DNA from: Dehalococcoidia bacterium
Lineage (GTDB): Bacteria > Chloroflexota > Dehalococcoidia > JAUSIH01
Direction of reading: 5' to 3'
DNA length: 54,330 nucleotides
NCBI GenBank assembly: GCA_030648205.1
Contig: JAUSIH010000036.1
Coordinates: 1 to 54,330 of the forward strand
A program made the position numbers and the translations under genes. How positions within the stretch are numbered: position 1 is the stretch's first letter; each line of letters begins with the position of its first letter. This document shows, one piece after another, positions 1 to 7,162 of this stretch. The notes below the pieces were generated by a model. The model was not told the DNA's origin. It ran no database searches and was given only the letters and a program-made list of their open reading frames with translations.

Positions 1-188
1 GTCACGGCGCCAGTGGTGAGCGAGCGGCTCCAGCCGAACTCCTCGGACATGGGCTTGAGGAACACGCTGAAAAGGAACCCCGTGAGGCCCGCCTTAACGA
101 AACCGGCCAGGAACCCCACAAAAACGATAGCCCATCCGTGGTACACGCGACCGTGGACGACGTCGTCCAGCAGCGCCACGACTTTCAT
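1..188 (-). CDS. MFS transporter, N-terminal part (cut by window edge)
   Basis: The reading frame starts at the ATG complementary to 186-188 and runs off the left edge, giving about 62 residues. After a short cytoplasmic stretch comes a hydrophobic helix (about residues 19-41, starting HGWAIVFVGFLAG), then KPMSEEFGWSRS. This helix-loop pattern is typical of the first membrane segment and following loop of major facilitator transporters of the monocarboxylate/oxalate-formate type. It lies 29 bases downstream of the alpha/beta-hydrolase gene on the same strand, so the two are probably one operon, perhaps uptake and processing of an organic acid. No clear ribosome site is seen before this ATG. 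The substrate cannot be told from the fragment. Confidence 0.62.
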   Translation of the reverse strand, partial: MKVVALLDDVVHGRVYHGWAIVFVGFLAGFVKAGLTGFLFSVFLKPMSEEFGWSRSLTTGAV

Positions 189-217
189 GCCGCGCCAGCC
201 GTCCGCCCGACGCAGCC

Positions 218-1015
218 CTAGCCCACCGACCGCAGGAAGTCCAGCACCGCCTGGGCGCAGACGTCAGGATGCGTGTGCTGCACGAACCCACCCGCGCCCG
301 GCACCATGAAGAGCCGCGCGCCAGGGATGAGCTGCTGCTGCTCGCGGTAGACCTCCGAAGGATGGCCGACGCTGTCCCCCGGCGCGATGACAAGAGTCGG
401 CGCCTTGATGCGGCGGATCCGCTCGGTCAGGTCTTTCCCCTGCAGGTACCGCAACGTCTCCATAACCACCCAGGGCTTGGTGCGACTCATCTGCTGGGCG
501 TACCATTCGGCAAGGGCGGGGTTGGCGTCCTTTCCCAGACGCCTGCTCATGGACGAACGCGCCCACGCCTCCACGCCGTTCTTTTGGACGAAGTCCGCCG
601 ACTCCCTGTAGTAAGGGCCGAGGAACTTGAACGGCGATGTGCTGGTGGTCAGACTCTTGACGCGCTCCGGGTACTGGTACGCGAACTGAAGCCCGATAGT
701 CCCGCCCACTGTCTCGCCGACGAAGTGGACCTTCTGCACCTTCAGGTGGTCTAGGAGGCGCGCCACGTCCGTGGCGAAGCCCTCCACCGACCACGGATAA
801 CCCGACGGTGGCGCCGTGGAGTCGCCGAAGCCACGGGCATCCATCCGTATCACGCGGTAGTGGCGAGCCAGGATGGGCACCCAGGCCCACCAGAAGCGGT
901 GATTCTTGCCGTTGCCGTGGTGGAGAAGGACGGTGTCAGGCGTGCGCCAGGGATCAGTGAAATCGTCAACACAGAAAAACATCTCCAGGGCGTCATCAAT
1001 GCGGACGGTGGGCAT
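218..1015 (-). CDS. alpha/beta-hydrolase-fold protein with an atypical catalytic triad
   Basis: A 265-residue protein with the alpha/beta-hydrolase layout: oxyanion-type HHGNG (32-36), MDARGFGDS (58-66), a nucleophile-elbow position in FVGETVGG (98-105), a candidate acid Asp214 (APGDSVGHP) and a C-terminal GAGGFVQHTHPD (240-251). The elbow would normally be G-x-S-x-G; here the nucleophile position is Thr102. The usual Gly-His before the last helix reads Gly-Gly (Gly243), although His247 is close by. Either the enzyme uses a different chemistry or it is non-hydrolytic. The start is the ATG at 1015, preceded by a clear AAGGAGA ribosome site. It is probably co-transcribed with the downstream MFS gene. 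The fold is firm; substrate and activity are unknown. Confidence 0.85.
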   Translation of the reverse strand: MPTVRIDDALEMFFCVDDFTDPWRTPDTVLLHHGNGKNHRFWWAWVPILARHYRVIRMDARGFGDSTAPPSGYPWSVEGFATDVARLLDHLKVQKVHFVGETVGGTIGLQFAYQYPERVKSLTTSTSPFKFLGPYYRESADFVQKNGVEAWARSSMSRRLGKDANPALAEWYAQQMSRTKPWVVMETLRYLQGKDLTERIRRIKAPTLVIAPGDSVGHPSEVYREQQQLIPGARLFMVPGAGGFVQHTHPDVCAQAVLDFLRSVG

Positions 1016-1477
1016 AGAGGTCTCCTTTCAACCAAGTAGATGCGGGCCGCGCCTATGCTACATCAGCAGGCATCTGAGGGCAAGGCTTGGGCGAGGCGGA
1101 CGACGCATCCAACGTCGCTCTGTCCCGTGGCCGGGCGCGGTGGACGAGTCAGCGTATTTCCCAAAAAATTCCCCTGAAACTCGCTGGGCGCATAGCTGGA
1201 AAATTACACGATTGCGCTATAATAAAAAAAGAGCGTTATAAGACTCAATGGTCACCATCCTAAAAGAAAGCGGAGCAAACACCCCTGAAATGAGCAGGGA
1301 CACAATTGACCTCGATCACCAAAGCATCGTCTCTCCTCGGAATCTTCTCCGGCGGCGAGCATTTGTCACCGCTGTCGTCTTTTGCAAGTCCTCCATCTTT
1401 TCGGTCCCTGCTCAACCTCCCTGTAACTGGATGATTATTCCTTGACTCATCCTTATCACGAAAGGGGGTGACCCCAC
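1016..1477. other. intergenic region between divergent units
   Basis: 462 bases with no convincing gene. The 65-codon frame at 1248-1445 has no ribosome site and no recognisable composition. The AT-rich core at 1200-1250 carries a plausible minus-strand promoter, listed separately. It also carries a perfect plus-strand TATAAT at 1218-1223 without a good -35, which might serve the micro-gene at 1478. Confidence 0.5.
1219..1248 (-). promoter_or_regulatory. candidate promoter for the hydrolase-MFS unit
   Basis: Read on the minus strand, TTGAGT (1248-1243) and TATTAT (1224-1219) are separated by 18 bases. The start codon at 1015 lies about 200 bases further on, so the leader would be long. The match is moderate and was judged by eye. 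Confidence 0.35.
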
Positions 1478-1519
1478 ATGCCAGCAGCCAAGAAGGCCGC
1501 CAAGAAGGGCAAGAAGTAG
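1478..1519 (+). CDS. 13-residue Lys/Ala-rich basic micropeptide
   Basis: The frame encodes MPAAKKAAKKGKK and then TAG. It is preceded at 6 bases by GAAAGGGGGTGA, which differs from the full anti-Shine-Dalgarno complement at one base, one of the strongest ribosome sites in the window. A perfect 14-bp terminator hairpin begins 21 bases after the stop. Strong initiation, a complete tiny frame and a dedicated terminator together argue for a real gene. The composition resembles the basic tails of H1-like nucleoid proteins, so nucleic-acid or ribosome binding is possible; that is inference only. It could instead be a leader peptide or a small RNA that happens to be translatable. Confidence 0.6.
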   Translation: MPAAKKAAKKGKK

Positions 1520-1540
1520 CCCGACGCCCGGCGACCCAAA

Positions 1541-1577
1541 AGCAGAGAGACCTCGGCGGGAGGTCTCTCTGCTTTTA
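1541..1577 (+). terminator. intrinsic terminator of the micropeptide gene
   Basis: A perfect 14-bp stem (AGCAGAGAGACCTC at 1541-1554, pairing with 1560-1573) with a 5-base loop, followed by TTTT. It separates the micropeptide gene from the ECF sigma factor gene. Confidence 0.9.
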
Positions 1578-1682
1578 ATGAAGGAATGTACTCTGGCCTC
1601 GCTCGGAGCAGTTGTGGTAGCATAACGAACAAATTGGGGCCTGGCCCGGAAAACCGTCCGCAGTAATTCTGCGTACTCTCTA

Positions 1683-2297
1683 GTGAAGGCCGGGCCCGGC
1701 ACGAGGTTGCCGGTGGACTATACTCCGTTACAGGATGAAGACCTGGCGGCGCGCATCGCCCTGGGGGACCGAGAGGCGTTGGGCCTGATTTATGACCGGT
1801 ACGCTCGCTTGGTGTTTTCGGTGAGTCTGCGCCTGCTCAGAGACAGTACGGTGGCGGAGGAGACCACGCAAGAGGTCTTTGTAAACCTATGGCTCCACGC
1901 GGGAACGTATCATGCGGACAAAGGCAAGTTTTCCACATGGCTGCTGAGCATCGCGCACAACCGCGCGGTGGACCAGCTCCGCCGCATGATCCGGGAGGGC
2001 AAGACCGTGCCGCTGGAAGGCCCCGAGATGGATCATGCCGCCTCGGATGGGCCGGACCCCGCGCAGGAGACCGCGCTCCTGGCGGACCGCCGGGCCGTCC
2101 GGCGTGGAGTGGACCAGTTGCCGCCTTTGCAACGCGAGGTCCTGGTCATGGCCTACTATCAAGGCCTCACCCAGGTGGAAATCGCGAACCAGTTGGGAGC
2201 GCCACTGGGGACTGTCAAGACGCGTATGCGTTTGGGTCTGCTTAAAATGCGGGACTTGCTCAGGAACCTCAATAGGGAGGAGAGCGATTCACGGTGA
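1683..2297 (+). CDS. ECF-family RNA polymerase sigma factor
   Basis: About 204 residues with the two-domain ECF layout. Region 2 covers roughly residues 25-100, with IYDRYARLVFSVSLR, EETTQEVFVNLW and FSTWLLSIAHNRAVDQLRR. Region 4 covers roughly 140-195, with LPPLQREVLVMAYYQGLTQ and the helix-turn-helix LGAPLGTVKTRMRLGL. It would direct RNA polymerase to a small regulon, probably held inactive by the anti-sigma factor encoded immediately downstream, whose gene overlaps it by four bases (GTGA). The start is uncertain: GTG at 1683 has no clear ribosome site, and GTG at 1711 (VDYTPLQ) is an alternative. The pairing resembles the SigK/RskA type. Family assignment is firm; the inducing signal is unknown. 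Confidence 0.93.
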   Translation: MKAGPGTRLPVDYTPLQDEDLAARIALGDREALGLIYDRYARLVFSVSLRLLRDSTVAEETTQEVFVNLWLHAGTYHADKGKFSTWLLSIAHNRAVDQLRRMIREGKTVPLEGPEMDHAASDGPDPAQETALLADRRAVRRGVDQLPPLQREVLVMAYYQGLTQVEIANQLGAPLGTVKTRMRLGLLKMRDLLRNLNREESDSR

Positions 2298-3127
2298 TCA
2301 ACGGTAGACGTCGCAGCCCACTGATCACGTGCGAGGATATGGGAGACCTCCTGGCGCCGTATGTCCTGGGGGCGCTGGACGCACTGGACAGAAGGCCTGT
2401 CGAGGACCATATGCGGGCGTGCGCCCCCTGCGCTCAGTTGGCGCACGAGTACCAGACGATAGCGTCGTCCCTGGCGTACGGCGTGTCCCTGGTCGAGCCG
2501 CCCCCCTCGCTGAAAGAACGGATCATGGCGCAAGTCGCGGTCATGCCACAGGCTGCCCGACCGCCGGCGCCTCCCCTAAGTCGCTGGCAGCGCCTGCGGG
2601 AGGGGCTGGACGTGTTCCTTAGACCACACGCCGCGGCGGTGGCCATGGCAGGCGCTTTGGGCATCGTCGCGCTGGCCATCTGGATCAGCGTCCTGCAGAC
2701 GGAGATCTCCAACGGGCGCTCCGCAAACCAGGCGATGGCCTGGACTCTGGAGCAGCAGCAGCAAACGCTTGCCTGGGCCACCACACCCGCGGTGCGCAGG
2801 TACGCGATGGACGGCACCGAGTCAGCGCCGACCGCGTGGGCGACCATGCTGTATAAGCCCGCGCACGAAGAGGCCATGCTGGTGGCTGGAGACATGCCGG
2901 CCCTCCCTTCGACAAAGGTCTATCAGCTCTGGCTCGTCCAGGATGGAGTGCGCACGAGCGGCGGCACGTTTACCGTGGACGCCAACGGGCGTGGACAGGT
3001 GTTGGTCCGCGCGCCCCTGCCCATCACGTCATACCAGTCTATGGGCGTGACCGTGGAACCGATGGGCGGCAGCCCCGGCCCTACAGGCGCACGCGTGCTC
3101 AGAGGTCCATCCCAGAACAACCCATAG
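2294..3127 (+). CDS. RskA-like membrane anti-sigma factor
   Basis: A 277-residue protein. The N-terminal zinc-binding anti-sigma motif is H-x3-C-x2-C (HMRACAPC), in a helix following LLAPYVLGALDAL. One transmembrane helix lies near residues 113-135 (AAAVAMAGALGIVALAIWI). The C-terminal extracytoplasmic RskA domain contains KVYQLWLVQDG and GGTFTVDANGRGQVLV. It should bind and inhibit the sigma factor encoded just upstream, releasing it when the outer domain senses a signal or is cleaved. The GTG start at 2294 overlaps the sigma stop codon, so translation is probably coupled and the two proteins are made in fixed ratio. Confidence 0.92.
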   Translation: MINGRRRSPLITCEDMGDLLAPYVLGALDALDRRPVEDHMRACAPCAQLAHEYQTIASSLAYGVSLVEPPPSLKERIMAQVAVMPQAARPPAPPLSRWQRLREGLDVFLRPHAAAVAMAGALGIVALAIWISVLQTEISNGRSANQAMAWTLEQQQQTLAWATTPAVRRYAMDGTESAPTAWATMLYKPAHEEAMLVAGDMPALPSTKVYQLWLVQDGVRTSGGTFTVDANGRGQVLVRAPLPITSYQSMGVTVEPMGGSPGPTGARVLRGPSQNNP

Positions 3128-3225
3128 GAACAAGGCCTTATTCAAGGGAAACGAGGGCTGAAAACAGGGTGCGTGGCGGATGGCGGGCAGGTTCAGCGCC
3201 GTGACGAAGCGGAAAAAGGACGAAT

Positions 3226-3342
3226 ATGAGCTCGGGTAAAACGCGATGGCTTCTGGCAGCCATCGCCCTGGTGACGGCATTGCCCCCCGTTGTTGGTGTG
3301 TACCTCTGGCTCCAGAGCTGCGGGGCCAGGCAGCGCACATAA
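3226..3342 (+). CDS. 38-residue single-pass membrane peptide
   Basis: A short complete frame begins MSSGKTRWLLAAIAL, continues through a hydrophobic stretch (about residues 8-31) and ends QSCGARQRT. It has a basic N-terminus, one membrane segment and one Cys. An AAAAAGGA ribosome site stands six bases before the ATG. It lies between the anti-sigma factor and the DUF1802 gene in the same direction and may belong to that transcript. It could act as a small regulator of the membrane anti-sigma factor, but that is only a suggestion. A non-coding spacer with a chance frame is the alternative. Confidence 0.5.
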   Translation: MSSGKTRWLLAAIALVTALPPVVGVYLWLQSCGARQRT

Positions 3343-3421
3343 GGCCCACGAGCGCTTCCCTGGCTGGGCCGTCGCGCTTGTGCTACCATTGATGTCACGG
3401 CTAGCCGGGGAGGGACATGAA

Positions 3422-3997
3422 ATGCTCGCTGTCCAGACAAAGGCCTTCAAGGAATGGGCCATCACGATACAGGCGCTTAGCGAAGGACGTCAGGTCCTGC
3501 TCCTGCGCAAGGGCGGCATCTATGAGGCGGGCGGCCGCTTCCAGGTGACTTCCCCAGAGTTCTTCCTGTATCCCACCCTTGAGCACCAGCGCGCCGACTT
3601 GCTGAAGCCCGAGTACCAACCGTGGCTGGCCCGCCTGCTGGCTGAGGACAGAAGCGACGGCAAGACGGTGACGCTCACCCACTATGCACGGGTCACCGAC
3701 GTCTTTCAGGTCACCGAGCCGGCCAAGCTCAATGCGCTCGCTCCCTACCACATATGGAGCGACGCCTATGCGGAGGTCCGCCTCCACTGGAAACCGCGCA
3801 CGCCCGTTTACGTCATGGCGCTGCGGGTCTATCGCCTGGCGCGACCGGACACGCAGCCCATCCTGCCCGCGTATGCGGGCTGCACGTCCTGGCTGGACAT
3901 GGCGGATGGCATCACCCTGCAGGGCATGACGCCCGTCCTCTCCGACGACCAGTACGAGCAGCGAACACGCCAGATTAAAGAAGCCCTGGACGCGTAA
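3422..3997 (+). CDS. DUF1802 family protein
   Basis: About 191 residues starting MLAVQTKAFKEWAITIQAL. The pattern of an N-terminal KEW..TI.AL, LLLRKGGIYE and a phenylalanine-rich segment (FFLYPTLEHQ) is typical of DUF1802 proteins, whose function is not established. The ATG at 3422 is chosen over upstream in-frame codons because GGGGAGG lies at a suitable distance before it, and because the residues upstream do not resemble the family. A strong terminator follows the stop, so it is the last gene of the plus-strand unit. Confidence 0.8.
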   Translation: MLAVQTKAFKEWAITIQALSEGRQVLLLRKGGIYEAGGRFQVTSPEFFLYPTLEHQRADLLKPEYQPWLARLLAEDRSDGKTVTLTHYARVTDVFQVTEPAKLNALAPYHIWSDAYAEVRLHWKPRTPVYVMALRVYRLARPDTQPILPAYAGCTSWLDMADGITLQGMTPVLSDDQYEQRTRQIKEALDA

Positions 3998-4015
3998 TTC
4001 ACATCAGGACAACAC

Positions 4016-4050
4016 GAAGGCCCCCGACACGCGTCGGGGGCCTTCTCCTT
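4016..4050. terminator. bidirectional intrinsic terminator
   Basis: A 13-bp GC-rich stem (GAAGGCCCCCGAC at 4016-4028 pairing with 4033-4045) has a 4-base loop and is followed by TCCTTTT. It sits between the convergent DUF1802 and corA genes and can serve both strands. Confidence 0.85.
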
Positions 4051-4102
4051 TTGACCGTGATGAGCCGAATGAACACTGGAGTGGTCCCTGTTCGTTCGAC
4101 TC

Positions 4103-5050
4103 CTAAAGCCACCCTCGGCGTCGGAACAGGAGAAGCATCACCGCCGCGATAGCCCCGCCGACCACGAAGTGGGCCCAGAAGAGCCACGGTTCGCCCTGAA
4201 AGGGAAGCGGCACGTTCATCCCGTAGAGCCCTGAGAAGACCATGAACGGCAACATGACCGTAAAGACGATCGTCAGCACGCGCACGACTTCGTTGGTGCG
4301 CTGCACGTTCAACGTCATGTAGGTCTCGTTCAGACCCACGGTGACCTCCTTGGTGTCCTGAAGCTCCGCCCAGATGCGCTGGATGTGGTCAACCACGTCG
4401 TCAAAGTAGGCGGACAGGTCTTCATTCATGAAATCGAAGCGCTTGTGGGCCAGGTACTGGAGGACGGCCACCTGGGGCCGGATAATCCGGTGCAGGGCGA
4501 TGATGTCCCGTCGGAGGATGGAAAGCTCGCGCACCGTCTCTTGCGTGTCCGCCTTCAGGACCTGGTCCTCCACACGCTCCACGTTCGACAGCACCTTGTT
4601 GACGATGGGGAAGCAGTAGTCCACCAAACGGTCCAGAATCCGGTATACAAGGTAGCCCGTGCCGCGGCCCATGACGTGCTCGCGAACGCGATGCTCTTCG
4701 CGGCACTCCTGAAACAGGCGGACCAGGGGCTTGAGGTCGCCGGCGTGGACGGTGACCACGTAGTCGGCGCCGACGAACATGGTCACCTGGCTTGGCTGGC
4801 TCACCCGCGTCTTCTTGTTGAAGACGGGGAAGTGGAAGAGCAGCAGGACATAGTCGTCGTACTCGTCAATCTTCGGGAGTTGGACGCGGCTGACGCAGTC
4901 TTCAAGGGCCAGAGGATGAAAGGAGTGGCTATCCCGCAGATAGCCTATCTCCCGGCTGGTAGGGCGCTCGATGTTCACCCAAGTAATCCCATGCCACTTG
5001 ACGGACGGGAGGTTGGGGTGCCCCGCCTGAGCTTCCGTCGTGACCGCCAT
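4103..5050 (-). CDS. corA: CorA-family divalent cation transporter
   Basis: A 315-residue protein with the CorA layout: an N-terminal alpha/beta cytoplasmic domain (DSHSFHPLALEDC, DEYDDYVLLLFHFP), a long helical stalk (about residues 150-250), and two C-terminal transmembrane helices. The signature YGMN lies at the end of the first helix (GMN at 277-279), followed by the short periplasmic loop and a basic tail, FRRRGWL. The family forms pentameric channels for Mg2+, Co2+ or Ni2+; the ion cannot be read from sequence. It is a separate unit from the glucan genes upstream, with a 67-base gap. Confidence 0.93.
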   Translation of the reverse strand: MAVTTEAQAGHPNLPSVKWHGITWVNIERPTSREIGYLRDSHSFHPLALEDCVSRVQLPKIDEYDDYVLLLFHFPVFNKKTRVSQPSQVTMFVGADYVVTVHAGDLKPLVRLFQECREEHRVREHVMGRGTGYLVYRILDRLVDYCFPIVNKVLSNVERVEDQVLKADTQETVRELSILRRDIIALHRIIRPQVAVLQYLAHKRFDFMNEDLSAYFDDVVDHIQRIWAELQDTKEVTVGLNETYMTLNVQRTNEVVRVLTIVFTVMLPFMVFSGLYGMNVPLPFQGEPWLFWAHFVVGGAIAAVMLLLFRRRGWL

Positions 5051-5117
5051 GCTCGCCCTTGCCCCCTAGAGCCGCGTTTGCGCAATATCCATTCTAACAC
5101 GGGCACAAACAGGAGCA

Positions 5118-7154
5118 TCAGCCGCCGGAGTGAGCACGGGCCCTTGTGCGCAAAAGCCTCGTCTTCGCGACGTAGTCCAGCACCGTGCTCACGAACTCCG
5201 CATGGCTCCAGCTTAGAGGGGAGACGGACAGCGGCTCACGGGTGTACGGATTCATCTGCTCCCCCAGGACGCCGCTGGGCAAAGCGCAACCCTGGACCCA
5301 CTCCAGGATTTTGCGCGCCGCATCCAGGTCCGCCAGATCTTCCGCCCGGGCGATATAGTACTGGGCGAGCCAGAGGGTGCAGATGAACCAGGGATTGCCC
5401 GGCACATTGGTGATGTCCCCGCTCACCTGGTGAAAATAGTCGTTCTCGTAGCGGGCCATGCCACCCACAGGGGTCCGGACACGCAGACGGTCCGCGATCT
5501 GCTCGACGGTGCTGACGATCATGGGGTCCCGAGCCGGAAACATGCCGAAGAGCGTCAGTCCCAGGATGCTGGAGTCCAGAATCGGGTCGGCCTCAAGGGG
5601 CTTGTCTCCATCCACTTTAAGGGTGCGCACAAAACAGTTCCGTTTTCGGTCGAACAGGTAGTTGACGGCGGCGTTGCGGATTTCTTCGGCGGCGCGCAGA
5701 TACTTTTCGCTCAGGTCCTGGTCGCTCAGCATGTGCGCGAAACGGGAGGCCGCTTGCAGGCCCGCCCACACCGCTGCGACTGTCCAGGCGTGGATGCCCC
5801 GGCGTTCCTCCCACAGGTCATAGGACGGCGCAGGCAATCCCGTGCGCGGATCGCGGTAGGAAGCAAGGAAGTCGCCCGCCGTCTTGATGAGCGGCCGGTA
5901 GAATGGCCGCACGAAGTCCACGTCCTTGTAGCGCTGGTAGTGCCGCCACATGGCATACAGCACCAGGCCCGTCTCGTCCTCCTGAATGGGTAGCTGCTTC
6001 TTGCCCTGGGCGTCGGCCCACGGGAGCCAGCTTGACGCCACCGGTCCGGCGGGCGTGTACTTGTGCATGAAATAGCCGTCGCTGGTCAGCAGCGGGATGC
6101 AATACTCGAAGAACCGCCGGGTCAGCGTCACGTAGCCCGCCTTGTCCAAGGCGATGGTGGATAGCGCGGCGTCCCTCGGCCACACGTATGCGTAGGTGTC
6201 GCGCGCATACGACGCCACCTCCCAGTCGGTGGACGCGACGATGGCGCCTTTATTGTCCACGTGGCTGCGCAGAATCAGAAGGGAGCGTTTGTAGAAGGAC
6301 TCCAGAGCAGGAGAGAGTTCCGCCACGTTCTCCTCGTCCTTCCGGCACCATACCTGCCAGAAGTTCCGCGTGCGGCTGATGAAACTCTGCGGCCCGCGCG
6401 AGCGCACCAGCGTGTCCAGACTCCGCACGTCGCTGACGCTGTCGCCAACAGCGAGCCAATGGTACAGACCGCTAGTGCCGTGCGCGGGCAGCGCACAGCC
6501 AAAGGCGAGCGTGGCATCCACCGACCCCTGCGCGACGAGGCCTTGCTCCAGCTTGCCGTCCTCGGCGTCGCGCCACGTGCCCTCGCGCCCTCCGACCTCC
6601 GTGACGCCGATGGCCCAGCTGTCCACGCCGATTTTTCCCCCGCTGGCACCATTCATGAGGAAATAGCGCTGGCCCTTGAACGCCACCAGCGCTCGCACGT
6701 CGGGGTCGTAGTACACCGTATCTGCCACGCGCACGCCGTAGATGTGCAAGTCGTAGTGGAAGTAGAAGCGCAGGTCACGAGTGGCGTCCGAGCGGTTGGT
6801 AATCTGGACTTCCCTGAGGAACAGGTCACGGTCCAAGTCCACCACGTCGTGGAAGACGAGAGTGAGCTGTGCCTCGTCATTCACCGCCGTCACATGGGTG
6901 ACAAGGCTGTCCTCCACGTAGCGGATGTCTTTTTTCCAGGCGGGGTGCTCCATCCAGTAGAAGCGCCCATCCACCCAGATGCCCGTGCGGCACATGTCGC
7001 CCGCGGTGTGGTTCTCCTGCCCCACGTTGTGGTAGAAGATGTCCCGCAGGTTGTAGTCCAGGTCGAAATTGACCTGGAGCTTGCCGTTGCCGATGCTCAG
7101 CGATCTTGGCACGCGGACCTGCCTTTCCGGGCGGCCCTGGACAGACGGCCCCAC
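5118..7154 (-). CDS. GH15 glucoamylase-like glycoside hydrolase
   Basis: A 678-residue protein. The N-terminal beta-sandwich domain (about 1-290; LDYNLRDIFYHNVGQENHT) precedes an (alpha/alpha)6 barrel. It carries VWPRDAALSTIALDKAGY, the general-acid motif LWEERRGIHAWT (Glu449/450) and, near the end, the general-base motif SWSHAEFVS (Glu about 653). GH15 enzymes release glucose from alpha-1,4/1,6-glucans or cleave related alpha-glucosides. There is no signal peptide, so it probably acts on cytoplasmic glucan. The gene starts 8 bases after the GH57 stop codon. GTG at about 7121 (VPRSLSIGNG) is an alternative start that fits the family better. Confidence 0.9.
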   Translation of the reverse strand: MGPSVQGRPERQVRVPRSLSIGNGKLQVNFDLDYNLRDIFYHNVGQENHTAGDMCRTGIWVDGRFYWMEHPAWKKDIRYVEDSLVTHVTAVNDEAQLTLVFHDVVDLDRDLFLREVQITNRSDATRDLRFYFHYDLHIYGVRVADTVYYDPDVRALVAFKGQRYFLMNGASGGKIGVDSWAIGVTEVGGREGTWRDAEDGKLEQGLVAQGSVDATLAFGCALPAHGTSGLYHWLAVGDSVSDVRSLDTLVRSRGPQSFISRTRNFWQVWCRKDEENVAELSPALESFYKRSLLILRSHVDNKGAIVASTDWEVASYARDTYAYVWPRDAALSTIALDKAGYVTLTRRFFEYCIPLLTSDGYFMHKYTPAGPVASSWLPWADAQGKKQLPIQEDETGLVLYAMWRHYQRYKDVDFVRPFYRPLIKTAGDFLASYRDPRTGLPAPSYDLWEERRGIHAWTVAAVWAGLQAASRFAHMLSDQDLSEKYLRAAEEIRNAAVNYLFDRKRNCFVRTLKVDGDKPLEADPILDSSILGLTLFGMFPARDPMIVSTVEQIADRLRVRTPVGGMARYENDYFHQVSGDITNVPGNPWFICTLWLAQYYIARAEDLADLDAARKILEWVQGCALPSGVLGEQMNPYTREPLSVSPLSWSHAEFVSTVLDYVAKTRLLRTRARAHSGG

Positions 7155-7162
7155 CTAAGCGC

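Noticed and set aside
1248-1445. 65-codon open frame between the hydrolase and micropeptide genes
   Set aside because: No ribosome site, no recognisable protein pattern, and it lies in an AT-rich promoter region.
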